DNA from: Fictibacillus nanhaiensis
GTDB lineage: Bacteria; Bacillota; Bacilli; Bacillales; Fictibacillaceae
Length of the DNA stretch: 64,000 bases
Direction of reading: 5' to 3'
NCBI GenBank assembly: GCA_017052515.1
Contig: JAFHKR010000037.1
Span: 1 to 64,000, forward strand
Positions 16,294 to 26,200 of this stretch are shown in pieces. The position numbers were made by a program, and so were the translations under genes. Numbering within the stretch: the first letter of the stretch is position 1; each line of letters starts with the position of its first letter. The notes under the pieces are model-generated. The model searched no databases and had not been told where the DNA came from. It saw nothing but the letters and a program-made list of their open reading frames with translations.

Positions 16294-17220
16294 ATGAAAA
16301 GACGAAAAGAATTATCAGAAGAAGAGTTAAAACTAATTTCAAAAAAGATTAGTGATGATGAAGCACTAGAAATCTTCTTTAGAGACTGTTATTTAAGGAA
16401 CTTAAGACCTGCAACAATTGAGTACTATAAGAATGAATTTCATGCTGCAAAAAAGTTATTGAATAAGCCATTAGTTGAGTGTGTGCAAAGGGACCTAGAA
16501 GATCTTATTTTGAATAGTAAGAAGTTGATAAAGGTAACCACAATAAACACTCGTTTAAGAGCGCTACGCTCATTCTATAACTTCTTAAAGAAAAACAAAT
16601 TAATCTACACAAATCCTATGAAGAACATTAAGTTATTAAGAGATCGGCAGAAGACTATTGAGACATTAGACAATAGTGAAATAGAAAAATTAATAAAGAC
16701 GATTAGAAGGTATAAGACATTTGTTTCTTTTCGTGACGAAGTAATTCTATTGTTATTTTTGGATACTGGAGTTAGGCTGTCTGAGATTGTTGGTATTGAG
16801 ACAAAAGATATTAGAGGTAGTAGCTTAATAATAAAACGCACCAAAAATTTATTTGAAAGAACTGTTTATCTTTCGCAAATTACTCAAGAGCAATTGAAGA
16901 GGTATTTGATCATTAGGGGAGATTTAGAGACAGATAAACTTTTTATTAGTCATGATAACAATGATCTAAAACCACACAGTATTCAAACAAGATTTACGAA
17001 GTATGGAAAGGATGCAGGAATTAGTAAAAGAGTTAGTCCACATACATTCAGGCATACGATGGCTAGACGGATGATTGTGGCTGGAATTGATGCTTTTTCT
17101 TTAATGACTCTATTAGGTCACTCAGATATGACAATAACAAAGAAGTATGTGAATCTTTGGGGTGAGGATATAGAAAGAAAGCATAAACAATTTGGAGCAC
17201 TAAAGGGATTGAATATATAA
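16294..17220 (+). CDS. Tyrosine recombinase (integrase) of element 2
   Basis: 308 residues. It catalyses insertion and excision of element 2 at the tRNA-Leu(CAA) core. Catalytic residues seen: R161 (DTGVRLSE), H250 and R253 (PHTFRHTM), H276 (LLGHSDM) and nucleophile Y285 (KKYVN). The ATG has TAGGAGG seven nt upstream. It is a clear homologue of the element 1 integrase. Shared target and shared arm repeats suggest the two may act on each other's sites. It lies directly behind the att copy and its terminator. Confidence 0.93.
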   Translation: MKRRKELSEEELKLISKKISDDEALEIFFRDCYLRNLRPATIEYYKNEFHAAKKLLNKPLVECVQRDLEDLILNSKKLIKVTTINTRLRALRSFYNFLKKNKLIYTNPMKNIKLLRDRQKTIETLDNSEIEKLIKTIRRYKTFVSFRDEVILLLFLDTGVRLSEIVGIETKDIRGSSLIIKRTKNLFERTVYLSQITQEQLKRYLIIRGDLETDKLFISHDNNDLKPHSIQTRFTKYGKDAGISKRVSPHTFRHTMARRMIVAGIDAFSLMTLLGHSDMTITKKYVNLWGEDIERKHKQFGALKGLNI

Positions 17221-17225
17221 ATGTA

Positions 17226-17239
17226 CGAATGTTTGTTCG
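17226..17239 (+). promoter_or_regulatory. Putative LexA (SOS) box upstream of replication gene
   Basis: CGAATGTTTGTTCG matches the Bacillus LexA consensus (GAAC-N4-GTTC with flanking C/G) except for one T in the left half, as also occurs in real boxes such as that of recA. It sits between the integrase stop and the replication gene at 17369. Confidence 0.55.
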
Positions 17240-17368
17240 TGTTTTAAAATTAAAAAGAGAGTGGCTAGATTGGACCCTTTCCACCCTCTAAAAACACAGC
17301 GCAGAAGAAAACTTCTACATTTTAATGATAGCAAGTCGTTTTCTTCAGTGTCAAGAAGGAGCGAGAAG

Positions 17369-18223
17369 ATGAAGTTAATGTCGGTATTAAGTGGTAAAGG
17401 ATTTGTTATGTATAACAAAGATTTAGCTCGAACAGTATCAGTAAATGCATCAATTATTTTTGGACAACTTTGTTCGAGTTATGAAAGCTTTGGAAGTAAA
17501 GGAATGCTCACAGTTAGGGGAGAAAAAGAATACTTCTTTTTAACTAGTGAGACATTATTAGAAGAAACATCATTAACGTATAAGCAGCAGCTTAAAGCAA
17601 CAAAAGAACTTGAGCAAACGGGGTATATTGAAACACGAATGATGGGTGTTCCATCAAAGAAATACTTTCATATAACTGAAAAGGTTGTTGAACAATATTT
17701 AAAGGGAAACCCTAGCTCTGCCAAAAGGGAAGACCTGATTGTATCAACGGTTGAGGAGCAGCATTTACATAATGTAACACCTAGCTATGACAAAAGGTCA
17801 ACCCTAGGAATGACAAAAGGTCACAGCAAGCCTTTACAAAAGGGCACCGCTATTAAAAAGAAAAATAAAAAAGAACAAGATAAAGATAACAATGAAATAT
17901 TGTTAATTAACAAGGACATTAACAATTTTAAAAGTCTGATGATGAATTCTTTTGAAAATCACTATACTGAGTTTGCTGTAGGAAGATGGAGCAAGAAAGA
18001 TTACTTTACGATTGCAGATCAATTTATTAACGAAGTGATTAATGACAATCGATATGTAGAAATACCAGAAGAAAAGATTGAAGGATATGTTTATCAGTCA
18101 TTAAAGAATATTGCATATAAATCTGATTTCAAGCATGGAAAAATTGATTTAAAGAATCGAGTAAGTAAAAATGTTCCTGTTTATGATTGGCTTAATTATG
18201 ACAACGAAGGAATACCTTATTAA
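17369..18223 (+). CDS. Winged-helix replication initiator-like protein
   Basis: 284 residues from the ATG with AAGGAG seven nt upstream; the open frame extends further up without a binding site. The N-terminal domain (about 10-115) reads as a winged helix: NKDLARTVSVNASIIFGQL, then FFLTSETLLEETSLTYKQ, then TGYIETRMMGVPSKKYFHIT. This is the pattern of plasmid and phage replication initiators and DnaD-like organisers. A Lys-rich linker (about 150-190) leads to a helical C-terminal domain. As the first gene after the integrase in a satellite it probably starts element replication. A putative LexA box lies 130 nt upstream. Confidence 0.65.
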   Translation: MKLMSVLSGKGFVMYNKDLARTVSVNASIIFGQLCSSYESFGSKGMLTVRGEKEYFFLTSETLLEETSLTYKQQLKATKELEQTGYIETRMMGVPSKKYFHITEKVVEQYLKGNPSSAKREDLIVSTVEEQHLHNVTPSYDKRSTLGMTKGHSKPLQKGTAIKKKNKKEQDKDNNEILLINKDINNFKSLMMNSFENHYTEFAVGRWSKKDYFTIADQFINEVINDNRYVEIPEEKIEGYVYQSLKNIAYKSDFKHGKIDLKNRVSKNVPVYDWLNYDNEGIPY

Positions 18224-18356
18224 ACTTCTCTAGAATAGCTTCCTGAGGTCCTAGGATTGGCGACATGACATTTTATAATAGGATACAAATAATTCATATT
18301 ATCTCTCATAATCTAGTTAAAAAGCCAATTTTTTTAAAATTTTTTTTCAAAATTGC

Positions 18357-18384
18357 TTTACAAGAACATATGTTCCGATATAAC
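18357..18384 (+). promoter_or_regulatory. Promoter with LexA box before 18431 operon
   Basis: The perfect palindrome GAACATATGTTC (18364-18375, flanks A and C) equals the Bacillus LexA box core GAAC-N4-GTTC. It lies between a likely -35 (TTTACA, 18357-18362) and -10 (TATAAC, 18379-18384) spaced 16 nt apart. LexA bound here would block the promoter until DNA damage. Confidence 0.75.
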
Positions 18385-18430
18385 AACTCTGTAAGATAAA
18401 TAAAATACAACTTGCGGAGGTAATACAATT

Positions 18431-19144
18431 ATGAAAAATACGCAGACAATCCAAATTTCGATTTACAATTCTTTTAATAACTCTTTCTCAGAGAAAACAG
18501 AATATGAATTTGTGTATGAAGCAAAAGTTACTTGTGTTGCTGAATTTATTGTTTTAACTTATCAATTCAATAAATTTGTTAAATATAAGAAGCCAACCGA
18601 CAAAAATTGGTATACTCCTAGAACAATGATAAAACGATTGTTTAAAAATGAAATAGAAAACATACCGTTAATAAAAATTGCTGAGGTGAATTGCTGGGAA
18701 AAGAAACGTGAGGAAGCTAACCTCAAAAGAGAACAAGCTGATTTACGCCGAGAAGAAAGACAAGGTATAACAGATAAAGCAATGGCAGAAATGTTCGAAC
18801 ATGACAACTTATGCTCTGAATTTGATTACTATACACATGAGGAATATTCATGCAATAACACAAATCTTAATACTAAAGATGAAATTGTAGTGGCATTAAA
18901 AAAAGAATTAAGTAATAAACTTGGCGATATTAGAAACGACAGAATAATTTGTAGTGATTTTGAATATCCCGTACGATATGAAGTGCAAAGAGCAATTGCT
19001 GACTATGTATCTTCTTTAATATATCGGTTAACAGACGATGAAGAATATCATTGGAAAAAAAATAATTCTCCTGAAATTCATAATTTAGACAAAGAAATAA
19101 ATGAATATCGATTAATAAAATGGTCAGAATTAGAGCAGCAGTAA
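18431..19144 (+). CDS. Uncharacterised protein of SOS-controlled satellite operon
   Basis: 237 residues, not recognised. The N-terminal 85 residues are mixed strand and helix. A charged helix of Lys/Arg/Glu (about 95-120, KKREEANLKREQADLRREE) suggests a coiled coil, and the tail is acidic. It has GGAGGTAA before the ATG and is the first gene behind the LexA-box promoter, so it belongs to the early functions of the satellite. It precedes the large palindrome and the helicase. Confidence 0.55.
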   Translation: MKNTQTIQISIYNSFNNSFSEKTEYEFVYEAKVTCVAEFIVLTYQFNKFVKYKKPTDKNWYTPRTMIKRLFKNEIENIPLIKIAEVNCWEKKREEANLKREQADLRREERQGITDKAMAEMFEHDNLCSEFDYYTHEEYSCNNTNLNTKDEIVVALKKELSNKLGDIRNDRIICSDFEYPVRYEVQRAIADYVSSLIYRLTDDEEYHWKKNNSPEIHNLDKEINEYRLIKWSELEQQ

Positions 19145-19159
19145 TGCTGTTCTTTTTAT

Positions 19160-19263
19160 ATGATGGTCAAAGGCGAAGCCTTTGCCATGCGACAAGCGAA
19201 GCTTGATCGCAAAGTGGTACTAAATTGTACACGAGTATATACTCTCAAGTACAGTTTGGTACC
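19160..19263. repeat. Cluster of palindromes, candidate replication origin
   Basis: Three hairpins follow one another: GGCAAAGGCTTCG-type (about 19164-19186), GCGACAAGCGAAGCTTGATCGC (about 19189-19210) and a large one at 19216-19263. In the last, GGTACTAAATTGTAC pairs with GTACAGTTTGGTACC (13 of 15), enclosing the perfect 12-nt palindrome GAGTATATACTC. No coding signal is present. Lying between the early gene and the helicase, it is a candidate origin for the replication genes nearby. Confidence 0.5.
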
Positions 19264-19356
19264 AAGAAGATAAAAATCTTTCTTCTAATTGATTTACGTT
19301 TTTATTCTAGAAGATAAAATTCTTCTATAAAAACTAACATAAGGAGAAATGCAATA

Positions 19357-20733
19357 ATGAAATCAGGAAATGAAATGTACTTACAGTCAATAAAATTATC
19401 AAATGGGTATAAAGCGAAGTATGTATCTGAATTAGTTACTTATTCAAAAATAGTAAAAGGAATAATTAACTTAATTGAATCTCCATGCGGTACTGGTAAA
19501 ACAACTTTCTTTATTGATGAAGTTATTAAAAAAGCAAAGAATAAAGAACGAATCCTTTACTTGGTTGATACATCTGTTTTAGAGGAATCTTTATTAACTA
19601 AGTATGAAGAATACTTGAAGCCTTACAATCCTACTGTTAAAGGAACAATGGAGTATAGTATCGATCAACTTCCTAGTCATGGATTTGGTATTCAGATGAA
19701 TAAAGAAATAAGAAAGGATAATCGTGCGATCTGTATGACATATGCAAAATTTGCACATGTTTTGAGTGTCAGTAAAGACAATAATTTTTTAAATAACATT
19801 AAATTTATGTGTTGTGATGAAGTTCATAACTTGGCGAAGTATATTGGTTATGAAGTTCAACTTGGTGCTAAAAAAGAAGAAACAAAATTATATAAAGCTC
19901 TTGAAAAAATTGTTAGCTCTACTGAAAAAGGAGTTTTTAAAACTTTGTTTATGACGGCGACTCCCTATAGAATTACAAAGATTTTAAAAATGAGCTTAAA
20001 TTATACATGTAACAAAATCGTATCTGAAAATGAATTACGAGGATATTTATTTAACAGTCAAAAAGTTTATACAAATATCAATAACATCTTGAAGGAACTT
20101 AGGAAAAGTGACTTACCCGAAGATAATAAAATTCTCATGTATGTTGAAACTATTAAGAAAGCAGAGGAGGTTCGATCTAAACTAGAAATGAATGGATTTA
20201 ATGTTGCTTGTCTTTGGAGTATTAATAACGAAAGAAAAATGGATAATCTGTCTAGAAAAGTTCGAGAGCATATTATCGAAAATGAAGAAATTCCAGAGTA
20301 TGTAGATATAGTTATTATTAATGCTGCTTATGAAACTGGTTACAATATCTTTGATACAGAGAATATGGCTCAAACAGTTATTGTCCATAGTAGAAATTCA
20401 GAAGTGATAACTCAGGTACGTGGAAGAATTCGACATGACATTGAAAGTTTAGTTACTTTAAATCAGAGTGGTTCAATTGAAACAATTAAAAGAGATGGTA
20501 CTGTTGTTGAGCTCTGTCCAACCAAGCTTGAAAAGTACATTGGTATTCCATTGACTAAAGAGATAAAGGACAAATTTATTCAAGAGCTTAATTTAATCAA
20601 TGGTCATGGTCGCCAATTGAAATGGACGAGCGTTAAAAAAATGCTTTCTGAAAATGGTTTTAAAATAACATCAGGTAAAAGCAGAGTTAATGGAAAACAA
20701 ATAAAATTTGATATTATTGAACAAAATCATTAA
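19357..20733 (+). CDS. SF2 DEAD-like helicase of the satellite
   Basis: 458 residues. Walker A is in ESPCGTGKTTFF (about 42-53), followed by DEVHNLAKY (motif II, DEVH, about 155), FMTATPYR (motif III, TAT) and, in the second RecA domain, AAYETGYNIFDT and QVRGRIRHD (motif VI-like QxxGRxxR). It is therefore an ATP-dependent nucleic-acid translocase, likely the replicative helicase of element 2. AAGGAG lies eight nt before the ATG. A C-terminal block (about 400-458) is not recognised. It follows the palindrome cluster and precedes the capsid gene after a 470-nt gap. Confidence 0.8.
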   Translation: MKSGNEMYLQSIKLSNGYKAKYVSELVTYSKIVKGIINLIESPCGTGKTTFFIDEVIKKAKNKERILYLVDTSVLEESLLTKYEEYLKPYNPTVKGTMEYSIDQLPSHGFGIQMNKEIRKDNRAICMTYAKFAHVLSVSKDNNFLNNIKFMCCDEVHNLAKYIGYEVQLGAKKEETKLYKALEKIVSSTEKGVFKTLFMTATPYRITKILKMSLNYTCNKIVSENELRGYLFNSQKVYTNINNILKELRKSDLPEDNKILMYVETIKKAEEVRSKLEMNGFNVACLWSINNERKMDNLSRKVREHIIENEEIPEYVDIVIINAAYETGYNIFDTENMAQTVIVHSRNSEVITQVRGRIRHDIESLVTLNQSGSIETIKRDGTVVELCPTKLEKYIGIPLTKEIKDKFIQELNLINGHGRQLKWTSVKKMLSENGFKITSGKSRVNGKQIKFDIIEQNH

Positions 20734-21201
20734 TTCGTACAGTAAGTTGTGCTTATGTATATTATTATATAGAGGCTACTAAATTGCTTGCCTATGCAAA
20801 ATAGTGTCTCGAGAAGTGTCTATCAAACCCTACTTGTGTATAAATATTTATATAAGAGTTGTTTACTCGAGCACCTTTCATTAATTGATATCTTCAATTT
20901 GATATTAACTGTTTCTTGTATTGCTTAAGATTCAAAGGATGTAGCTAAACCTATATCTAAACGAGATCAGTTTTTTCCATGACTGATCTCACCTCCAAAC
21001 TTAAACAAAACTATCCGAGTCTTTGTTTTTCCATTCCTCCAAGTTTGGTTTTTTATCTCGGATAGTTTTTTATACTATAACTTACTTATAAAATGATAAA
21101 TTGCTAGTCGAAGGTGCATCCAAATGGGTGCATCTTTTTATTTTTGTTCATGATTTGCTTAACTAAGCAAATATAATACTATCTGGAGGCGTATAGAAAA
21201 T
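20734..21201. other. Gap with three hairpins before capsid gene
   Basis: There is no gene. GAGATCAGT (20963-20971) pairs with ACTGATCTC (20982-20990). AAAACTATCCGAG (21007-21019) pairs with CTCGGATAGTTTT (21057-21069), a 13-bp stem with a 37-nt loop and T tail. AGGTGCATCC-AAAT-GGGTGCATCT (21112-21135) is a typical terminator. Two successive terminators separate early genes from the capsid gene, which therefore must have its own promoter or an antiterminator. Confidence 0.6.
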
Positions 21202-22719
21202 ATGAAAATTGAGCTCAGAGTCAAAAATGTCGAATTACGTGCAAATAAAGATGATTCATTAACCGTTTCTGGCTATGTAAACAAAACTGGTCAGTGGAGT
21301 GAAATCCTTGGAGTTACAAAGAAATTTAAAGAAAAAATTGCAAAAGGAGCTTTCAGTTCTGCAATAAGAAAAGCTAAAAACGACATTGATTTTTTAGCAG
21401 AACATGATAGTAAAAAAATCCTTGCTTCAACTCGTAACGGTTCATTGAACCTTACTGAAGATGAGCAGGGACTTTTTATGTCTGCAGTAATTACCCCAAC
21501 TTCTTACGGGAGAGATTATTACGAATTAATTAAATCTGGGATACACAGAAATATGTCATTCGGATTTAGGACAATTAAAGATTCATGGAAGAATATTGGT
21601 TCAGGCTTATTTGAAAGAACAATCGAAGAACTAGAACTGTTCGAAGTTTCTGTGGTGAAAAGTCCGGCTTATTCACAATCAACTATTGCTGCACGTGGTA
21701 TTGACTTAGTTGAAGAAGTTGAAATTCCTGAAGATGTAAGCAGAGAAAAAACAAAGGAGAAAACAAATATGAAAATTGAACATCGTTATGTAGAAGTTCC
21801 AAAGAATGAAGTTGAAGTACGACAGGAAGAAGTACGAGAATTTAACGAAGGGTTACGTGATTTAAATTTAACTTCTGGAAATGAATCTGTTCTTCCAACA
21901 GCAGTAGCAGAGATGATTGTTGAAAAATTAGATGAATCTTCACCTATATTCGCAAAAGCAAGAAAGATACGTTCTGTTGCTGGATCAATAAAAATTCCTC
22001 GAGAAACAGCAGTGGGTATTGGGTCCTTTGTTGGTGAAGGGAAAGAATTAATTGAAGAAGCTTTTTCTTTAGGAGAAGTTACATTAACTCAAAAACGTGC
22101 TGGAGCTTATATTGCTTTAACTAATCAACTAATAAATGATGCTGCTATGAATATGGCAGAGTATACTTCAAATTTATTAGTAAAGCGTACATTTAAAGCT
22201 ATTGAACGTTCTATTCTTCAAGGAGCTCAAGTAGATGAATTTGCAGGCATTGTTCCTAACTCTGAGATTGGTAAACAAACATTAAAAGTAGGTGCATCAG
22301 ACCAAGAAGCTCTTGATACTCTTATGGATATGTCACTATCGATTCATCCTGAATATCTCCAACGTTCACAATTCATTATGTCGAGACCATTCTATAACCG
22401 TATTGCAAAATTGAAAGATGCAGCAGGACATTTTTACGTTCAAAATGGGTTTGTTAATGGTAAACCAACTTATACATTATTCGGATTAGAAGTAATTATT
22501 ACTAGTTCTCTAGATGCTGGTGATGTCAGCCATGTACCTTGTATAGTGGGTAGTATTGAAGATGCTTATGCGGTAATGATTAAACAAGGTGGTAAGATGA
22601 CAAAGGTTCAAGATTCTCAGCATGCTCTGCAAGGTTCAGTAGGATTCTTATTTGACATTTACGTGGATGGAGCAGTATACAATCCAGATGCATTAACAAA
22701 GTTAGAGATTATTGCTTAA
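21202..22719 (+). CDS. HK97-type prohead protease fused to major capsid protein
   Basis: 505 residues in two parts. Residues 1-165 are a U35-type prohead protease with the expected triad: H68 (AEHDS), S119 (HRNMSFGFR) and E148 (LFEVSVVKSPA). From about 215 to 505 is the HK97 major capsid fold (VLPTAVAEMIVEKL, RKIRSVAGSIKIPRE, GSVGFLFDIYVDGA). An ATG at 21769 (residue 190) has AAAGGAG nine nt upstream, so a separate 316-residue capsid protein may also be made from inside the gene. The protease would cut itself and the capsid N-terminus during maturation. No portal, terminase or tail gene accompanies it. GGAGG precedes the first ATG. Confidence 0.92.
   Translation: MKIELRVKNVELRANKDDSLTVSGYVNKTGQWSEILGVTKKFKEKIAKGAFSSAIRKAKNDIDFLAEHDSKKILASTRNGSLNLTEDEQGLFMSAVITPTSYGRDYYELIKSGIHRNMSFGFRTIKDSWKNIGSGLFERTIEELELFEVSVVKSPAYSQSTIAARGIDLVEEVEIPEDVSREKTKEKTNMKIEHRYVEVPKNEVEVRQEEVREFNEGLRDLNLTSGNESVLPTAVAEMIVEKLDESSPIFAKARKIRSVAGSIKIPRETAVGIGSFVGEGKELIEEAFSLGEVTLTQKRAGAYIALTNQLINDAAMNMAEYTSNLLVKRTFKAIERSILQGAQVDEFAGIVPNSEIGKQTLKVGASDQEALDTLMDMSLSIHPEYLQRSQFIMSRPFYNRIAKLKDAAGHFYVQNGFVNGKPTYTLFGLEVIITSSLDAGDVSHVPCIVGSIEDAYAVMIKQGGKMTKVQDSQHALQGSVGFLFDIYVDGAVYNPDALTKLEIIA
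21753..21771 (+). promoter_or_regulatory. Internal ribosome binding site and start inside protease-capsid gene
   Basis: AAAGGAG (21753-21759) is followed nine nt later by ATG (21769-21771) in the same frame, exactly at the protease-capsid junction. It would let the capsid part be translated alone and in excess over the fusion. Confidence 0.65.
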
Positions 22720-22722
22720 TAG

Positions 22723-22748
22723 AGAAGGTCTTCGGACCTTTCTTTTTT
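22723..22748 (+). terminator. Terminator after capsid gene
   Basis: AAGGTC-TTCG-GACCTT (22725-22740) with a TTCG tetraloop and T7, directly behind the capsid stop. Confidence 0.85.
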
Positions 22749-22772
22749 TATTTGTCTGAAAGGAGTAAGGAA

Positions 22773-23000
22773 ATGAATGAATTGATGAAACAATTAAAGT
22801 GTATAGAATCATGTGTTGATAGGGAGACATATAGATTTGTTGTAGCTGAAGCTATTGTTAAACATATTGTTAAGCAAATTCAAGTAAGGAATGAAGAGCT
22901 GAGCAAACAGAAGGTTGTCGATAAGGTCAACTTAAGCTTAAGAGCATTGAAAATCGAACCTGTCAGCTACGGCTTTGTAAGGAAGTTCTGTGACAAGTAG
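22773..23000 (+). CDS. Small uncharacterised protein downstream of capsid
   Basis: 75 residues from the ATG with AAAGGAG seven nt upstream; an upstream TTG has no such site. Helical, with conserved-looking Cys near residue 11 and at the end. Not recognised. It stands between the capsid terminator and the restriction gene. It could be a late satellite protein, but no function is visible. Confidence 0.55.
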   Translation: MNELMKQLKCIESCVDRETYRFVVAEAIVKHIVKQIQVRNEELSKQKVVDKVNLSLRALKIEPVSYGFVRKFCDK

Positions 23001-23253
23001 AAGGTATGGCCTATCTTTGTAAGAAAAAAAGGTGAATGAACTGATATAACAGGGAGGTGTCACTTGCACACAAGGTACCAAAACGCCCAAACACGTTAAA
23101 CTTATAGCAAATTGCAAAAGATATTATTGCTCTGAGACAAACACTTGATCTTAATTCCCATTATCTTCAAACCTTTTACTAAAAAGAACTATTTTCATGA
23201 TAAAATAGTAATCATGTTTGATAGAATAGTATATGTTATTCAATGAAAGTTAG
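23001..23253. other. Intergenic region, possible gene remnant
   Basis: AGGGAGGTG at 23050-23058 leads only into very short frames: VSLAHKVPKRPNTLNL then stop, and in another frame QIAKDIIALRQTLDLNSHY. They could be one frameshifted remnant of a phage gene, but the match is too short to name. Confidence 0.35.
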
Positions 23254-23262
23254 GTGAAGAGT

Positions 23263-26200
23263 TTGGATCAAAAAAATCATAAAAGTTTCGTGACATTAAT
23301 AAATGAAATAGACACGAAACAACATACACAACGTGATAGAGGAACATTATTTGAATTATTATTTGTTGCATATTTAGAAAATGAGCCAATGTATAATCGT
23401 TTATTTGAAAAAGTATGGAAATTAAGTGATGTTCCAGCTGAATATAATATTCCTAAAAAGGATACCGGTGTAGACTTAGTAGCAAGAAAACGAGAAACAG
23501 GCGAATTGGTAGCTATTCAGTGTAAGTATTACTCAGAAGGTATGGTCATAAGGAAAGCACATATCGATTCTTTTTTAAATGAAGTAGGAAAGAGTTATTA
23601 TTCGGAAGGAATCATTGTCACAACAACTGATAAGTGGAGTGATAATGCAGACGACGCTTTAAAATTCAGAAATAAAATCATTTCAAGGATTTCCTTATCA
23701 GATTTGCAACAAAGTCAAATTGATTGGTCGGCTTATTCTTTTAATAATCCAAAGAAAGTTAAATTACAAAAGAAAAAAACTCCACGTCCTCATCAAATTC
23801 CAGCTATTGAGGATGTGGTGAATGGGTTCAAAAACGCTGATCGTGGAAAGCTAATTATGGCTCCAGGAACAGGGAAAACTTATACATCAATGGCAATTGC
23901 AGAAAAACTCGCAGCTGAAAAAAAGGATACATATAGAGTTTTATATTTAGTTCCGAGTATACAGTTATTATCTCAAACATTGCGAAGTTGGAATGCTGAT
24001 ACCAACTACAAGATGGATTCCATTGCTGTGTGTTCAGATAGAAAAGTTACAAAAGAAAAAGGTGAAAATGAACTAGAAGACATTGCTGCTGCTGATATTG
24101 GATATCCAGCTACTACAAACACTCAAAAATTGTTGGAATATCAGAACAAAATTGAAAGCAATGAGAATCCAGGAGACTTTTTAGTTGTCTACTCGACCTA
24201 CCAGTCTATTGATGTAATTATTGAAGCTCAAAAAAAGGGTTTTTACCAATTTGATTTAGTTATATGTGATGAAGCACATCGAACTACAGGCGCAACTGAA
24301 AATGGGAGAGAAGGAAGTGCTTTTACCAAGGTACATAGTGATGACAATATTAAAACTGTTAAACGATTGTACCAAACTGCAACACCTAGGGTCTATGGAG
24401 AAGATGCAAAAAAGAAAGCTGATGAAATGTCAGTATTAATTGCAGATATGGGCGACTCCGAAATATATGGTGAAGAATTCTATCGAATTGGATTTGGTGA
24501 TGCTATTCGTAAAGATATTCTAACTGATTATAAAGTGATGGTTTTGGCTGTTGATGAAGAAGTCATCGCTCGTAGATTTCAACAAATGCTTGCTCGAGAA
24601 TCAGAACTGGAGTTTGATGATGTAACAAAGATTATCGGCTGTTGGAATGGGTTGGTAAAAAGAAAAAGTCATTCTGATGAAACCCTAGGTCAACCGATGA
24701 AAAGAGCAATTGCATTTACAGGTACTATTAAAGATTCAAAATTAATAACTAATATGTTTTCTCAAGTAGTTGATGAATACATTAGTGAAGTTAATGAAGA
24801 CAGTTTCTCAATAGAAATTGAACACGCAGATGGTTCGATGAATGCACTTAAGAAGAATGAAAAGATTTCATGGTTGAAGGCTGATGTTCCTGATCATACG
24901 TGTAGAATATTATCTAATGCGAGGTTCCTAACGGAGGGTGTTGACGTTCCCGACTTAGATGCGGTTATGTTCTTAAAACCTCGAAAATCGAAAATTGATA
25001 TTGCACAAGCTGTAGGAAGAGTAATGAGAAAAGTAGAGGGAAAAGATTATGGTTATGTAATCTTACCTATCGGTATTCCAGCTGGTGTGGATCCTAATTC
25101 AGTTCTAGACAATAACGATAAGTATCGAGTAGTGTGGGAAGTTTTAAACGCATTACGTTCATTAGATGAGCGTTTTGATGCAACAATCAACAAACTTGAG
25201 TTGAACAAGAAAAAACCAGGTCAGATTCAAGTCATTGGAGTAGGCGATCCGCCTGAAGATGGGTTAATTAGTCCAGAGCCTGAGGATGAACAGCTATCAT
25301 TTTCTCTTACAGATGAAGATTGGTCTGAACTCGAACGAGCGATATATGGAAAGATTGTAAGGAAAGTAGGAAATGTACGCTATTGGGAACAATGGTCGGA
25401 AGATGTTGCTGACATTGCCCGAAAACATATTATGCGTATACACGTCATGCTAGAGGACGAAAACACTGAGGCATATAAAGAGTTCCAAAAGTTCTTAGCG
25501 AGTTTACGATACAATATCAATGATTCCATAACTGTGAACCAAGCTATTGAAATGCTTGCCCAACATTTAATAACAAAACCAGTATTCGAAGCATTATTTG
25601 ATTCTTATAGCTTTGTTAATAATAATCCAGTTTCAAAAGCAATGGATTCTATGCTAACAATTCTAGATGAACAAGGATTAGTTAAAGAACAAAGAAGGCT
25701 ACAGGAATTTTATGAAAGTGTTAGTGTCCGTGCTAAGGGAATTGATAATCTAAAAGCTAAGCAGGAAATCATAATTCAACTTTATAATCGGTTCTTTAAA
25801 GTAGGATTTAAGGACACAACTGAACGTTTGGGAATAGTCTTTACACCTATAGAAGCTGTAGACTTTATTGTTCGCTCTATGGATGAAGTACTGAAAAAAC
25901 ACTTTGGAAAATCATTAGCGAGCGAAGGGGTACATATACTTGATCCATTTACTGGAACAGGAACATTCATTACAAGTGTTTTACAAAGTGGGTTGGTACC
26001 TAAAGAGGATTTAGTTCGAAAGTATACTCAAGAACTTCATGCTAATGAAATTGTTCTATTGAGCTATTATATAGCTGCTATTAACATTGAAGAAACGTAT
26101 CATGCAATAATGGAAGGGGAGTATAAGCCCTTCGAAGGTATTGTTTTAACAGATACTTTTGAAACTACCGAAAACAAAGATTCATTTATGGATGAATTAT

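Noticed and set aside
21202-22719. Encapsulin nanocompartment instead of phage capsid
   Set aside because: A complete prohead-protease domain is fused upstream and the gene lies among phage replication and integration genes; encapsulins lack such a protease.
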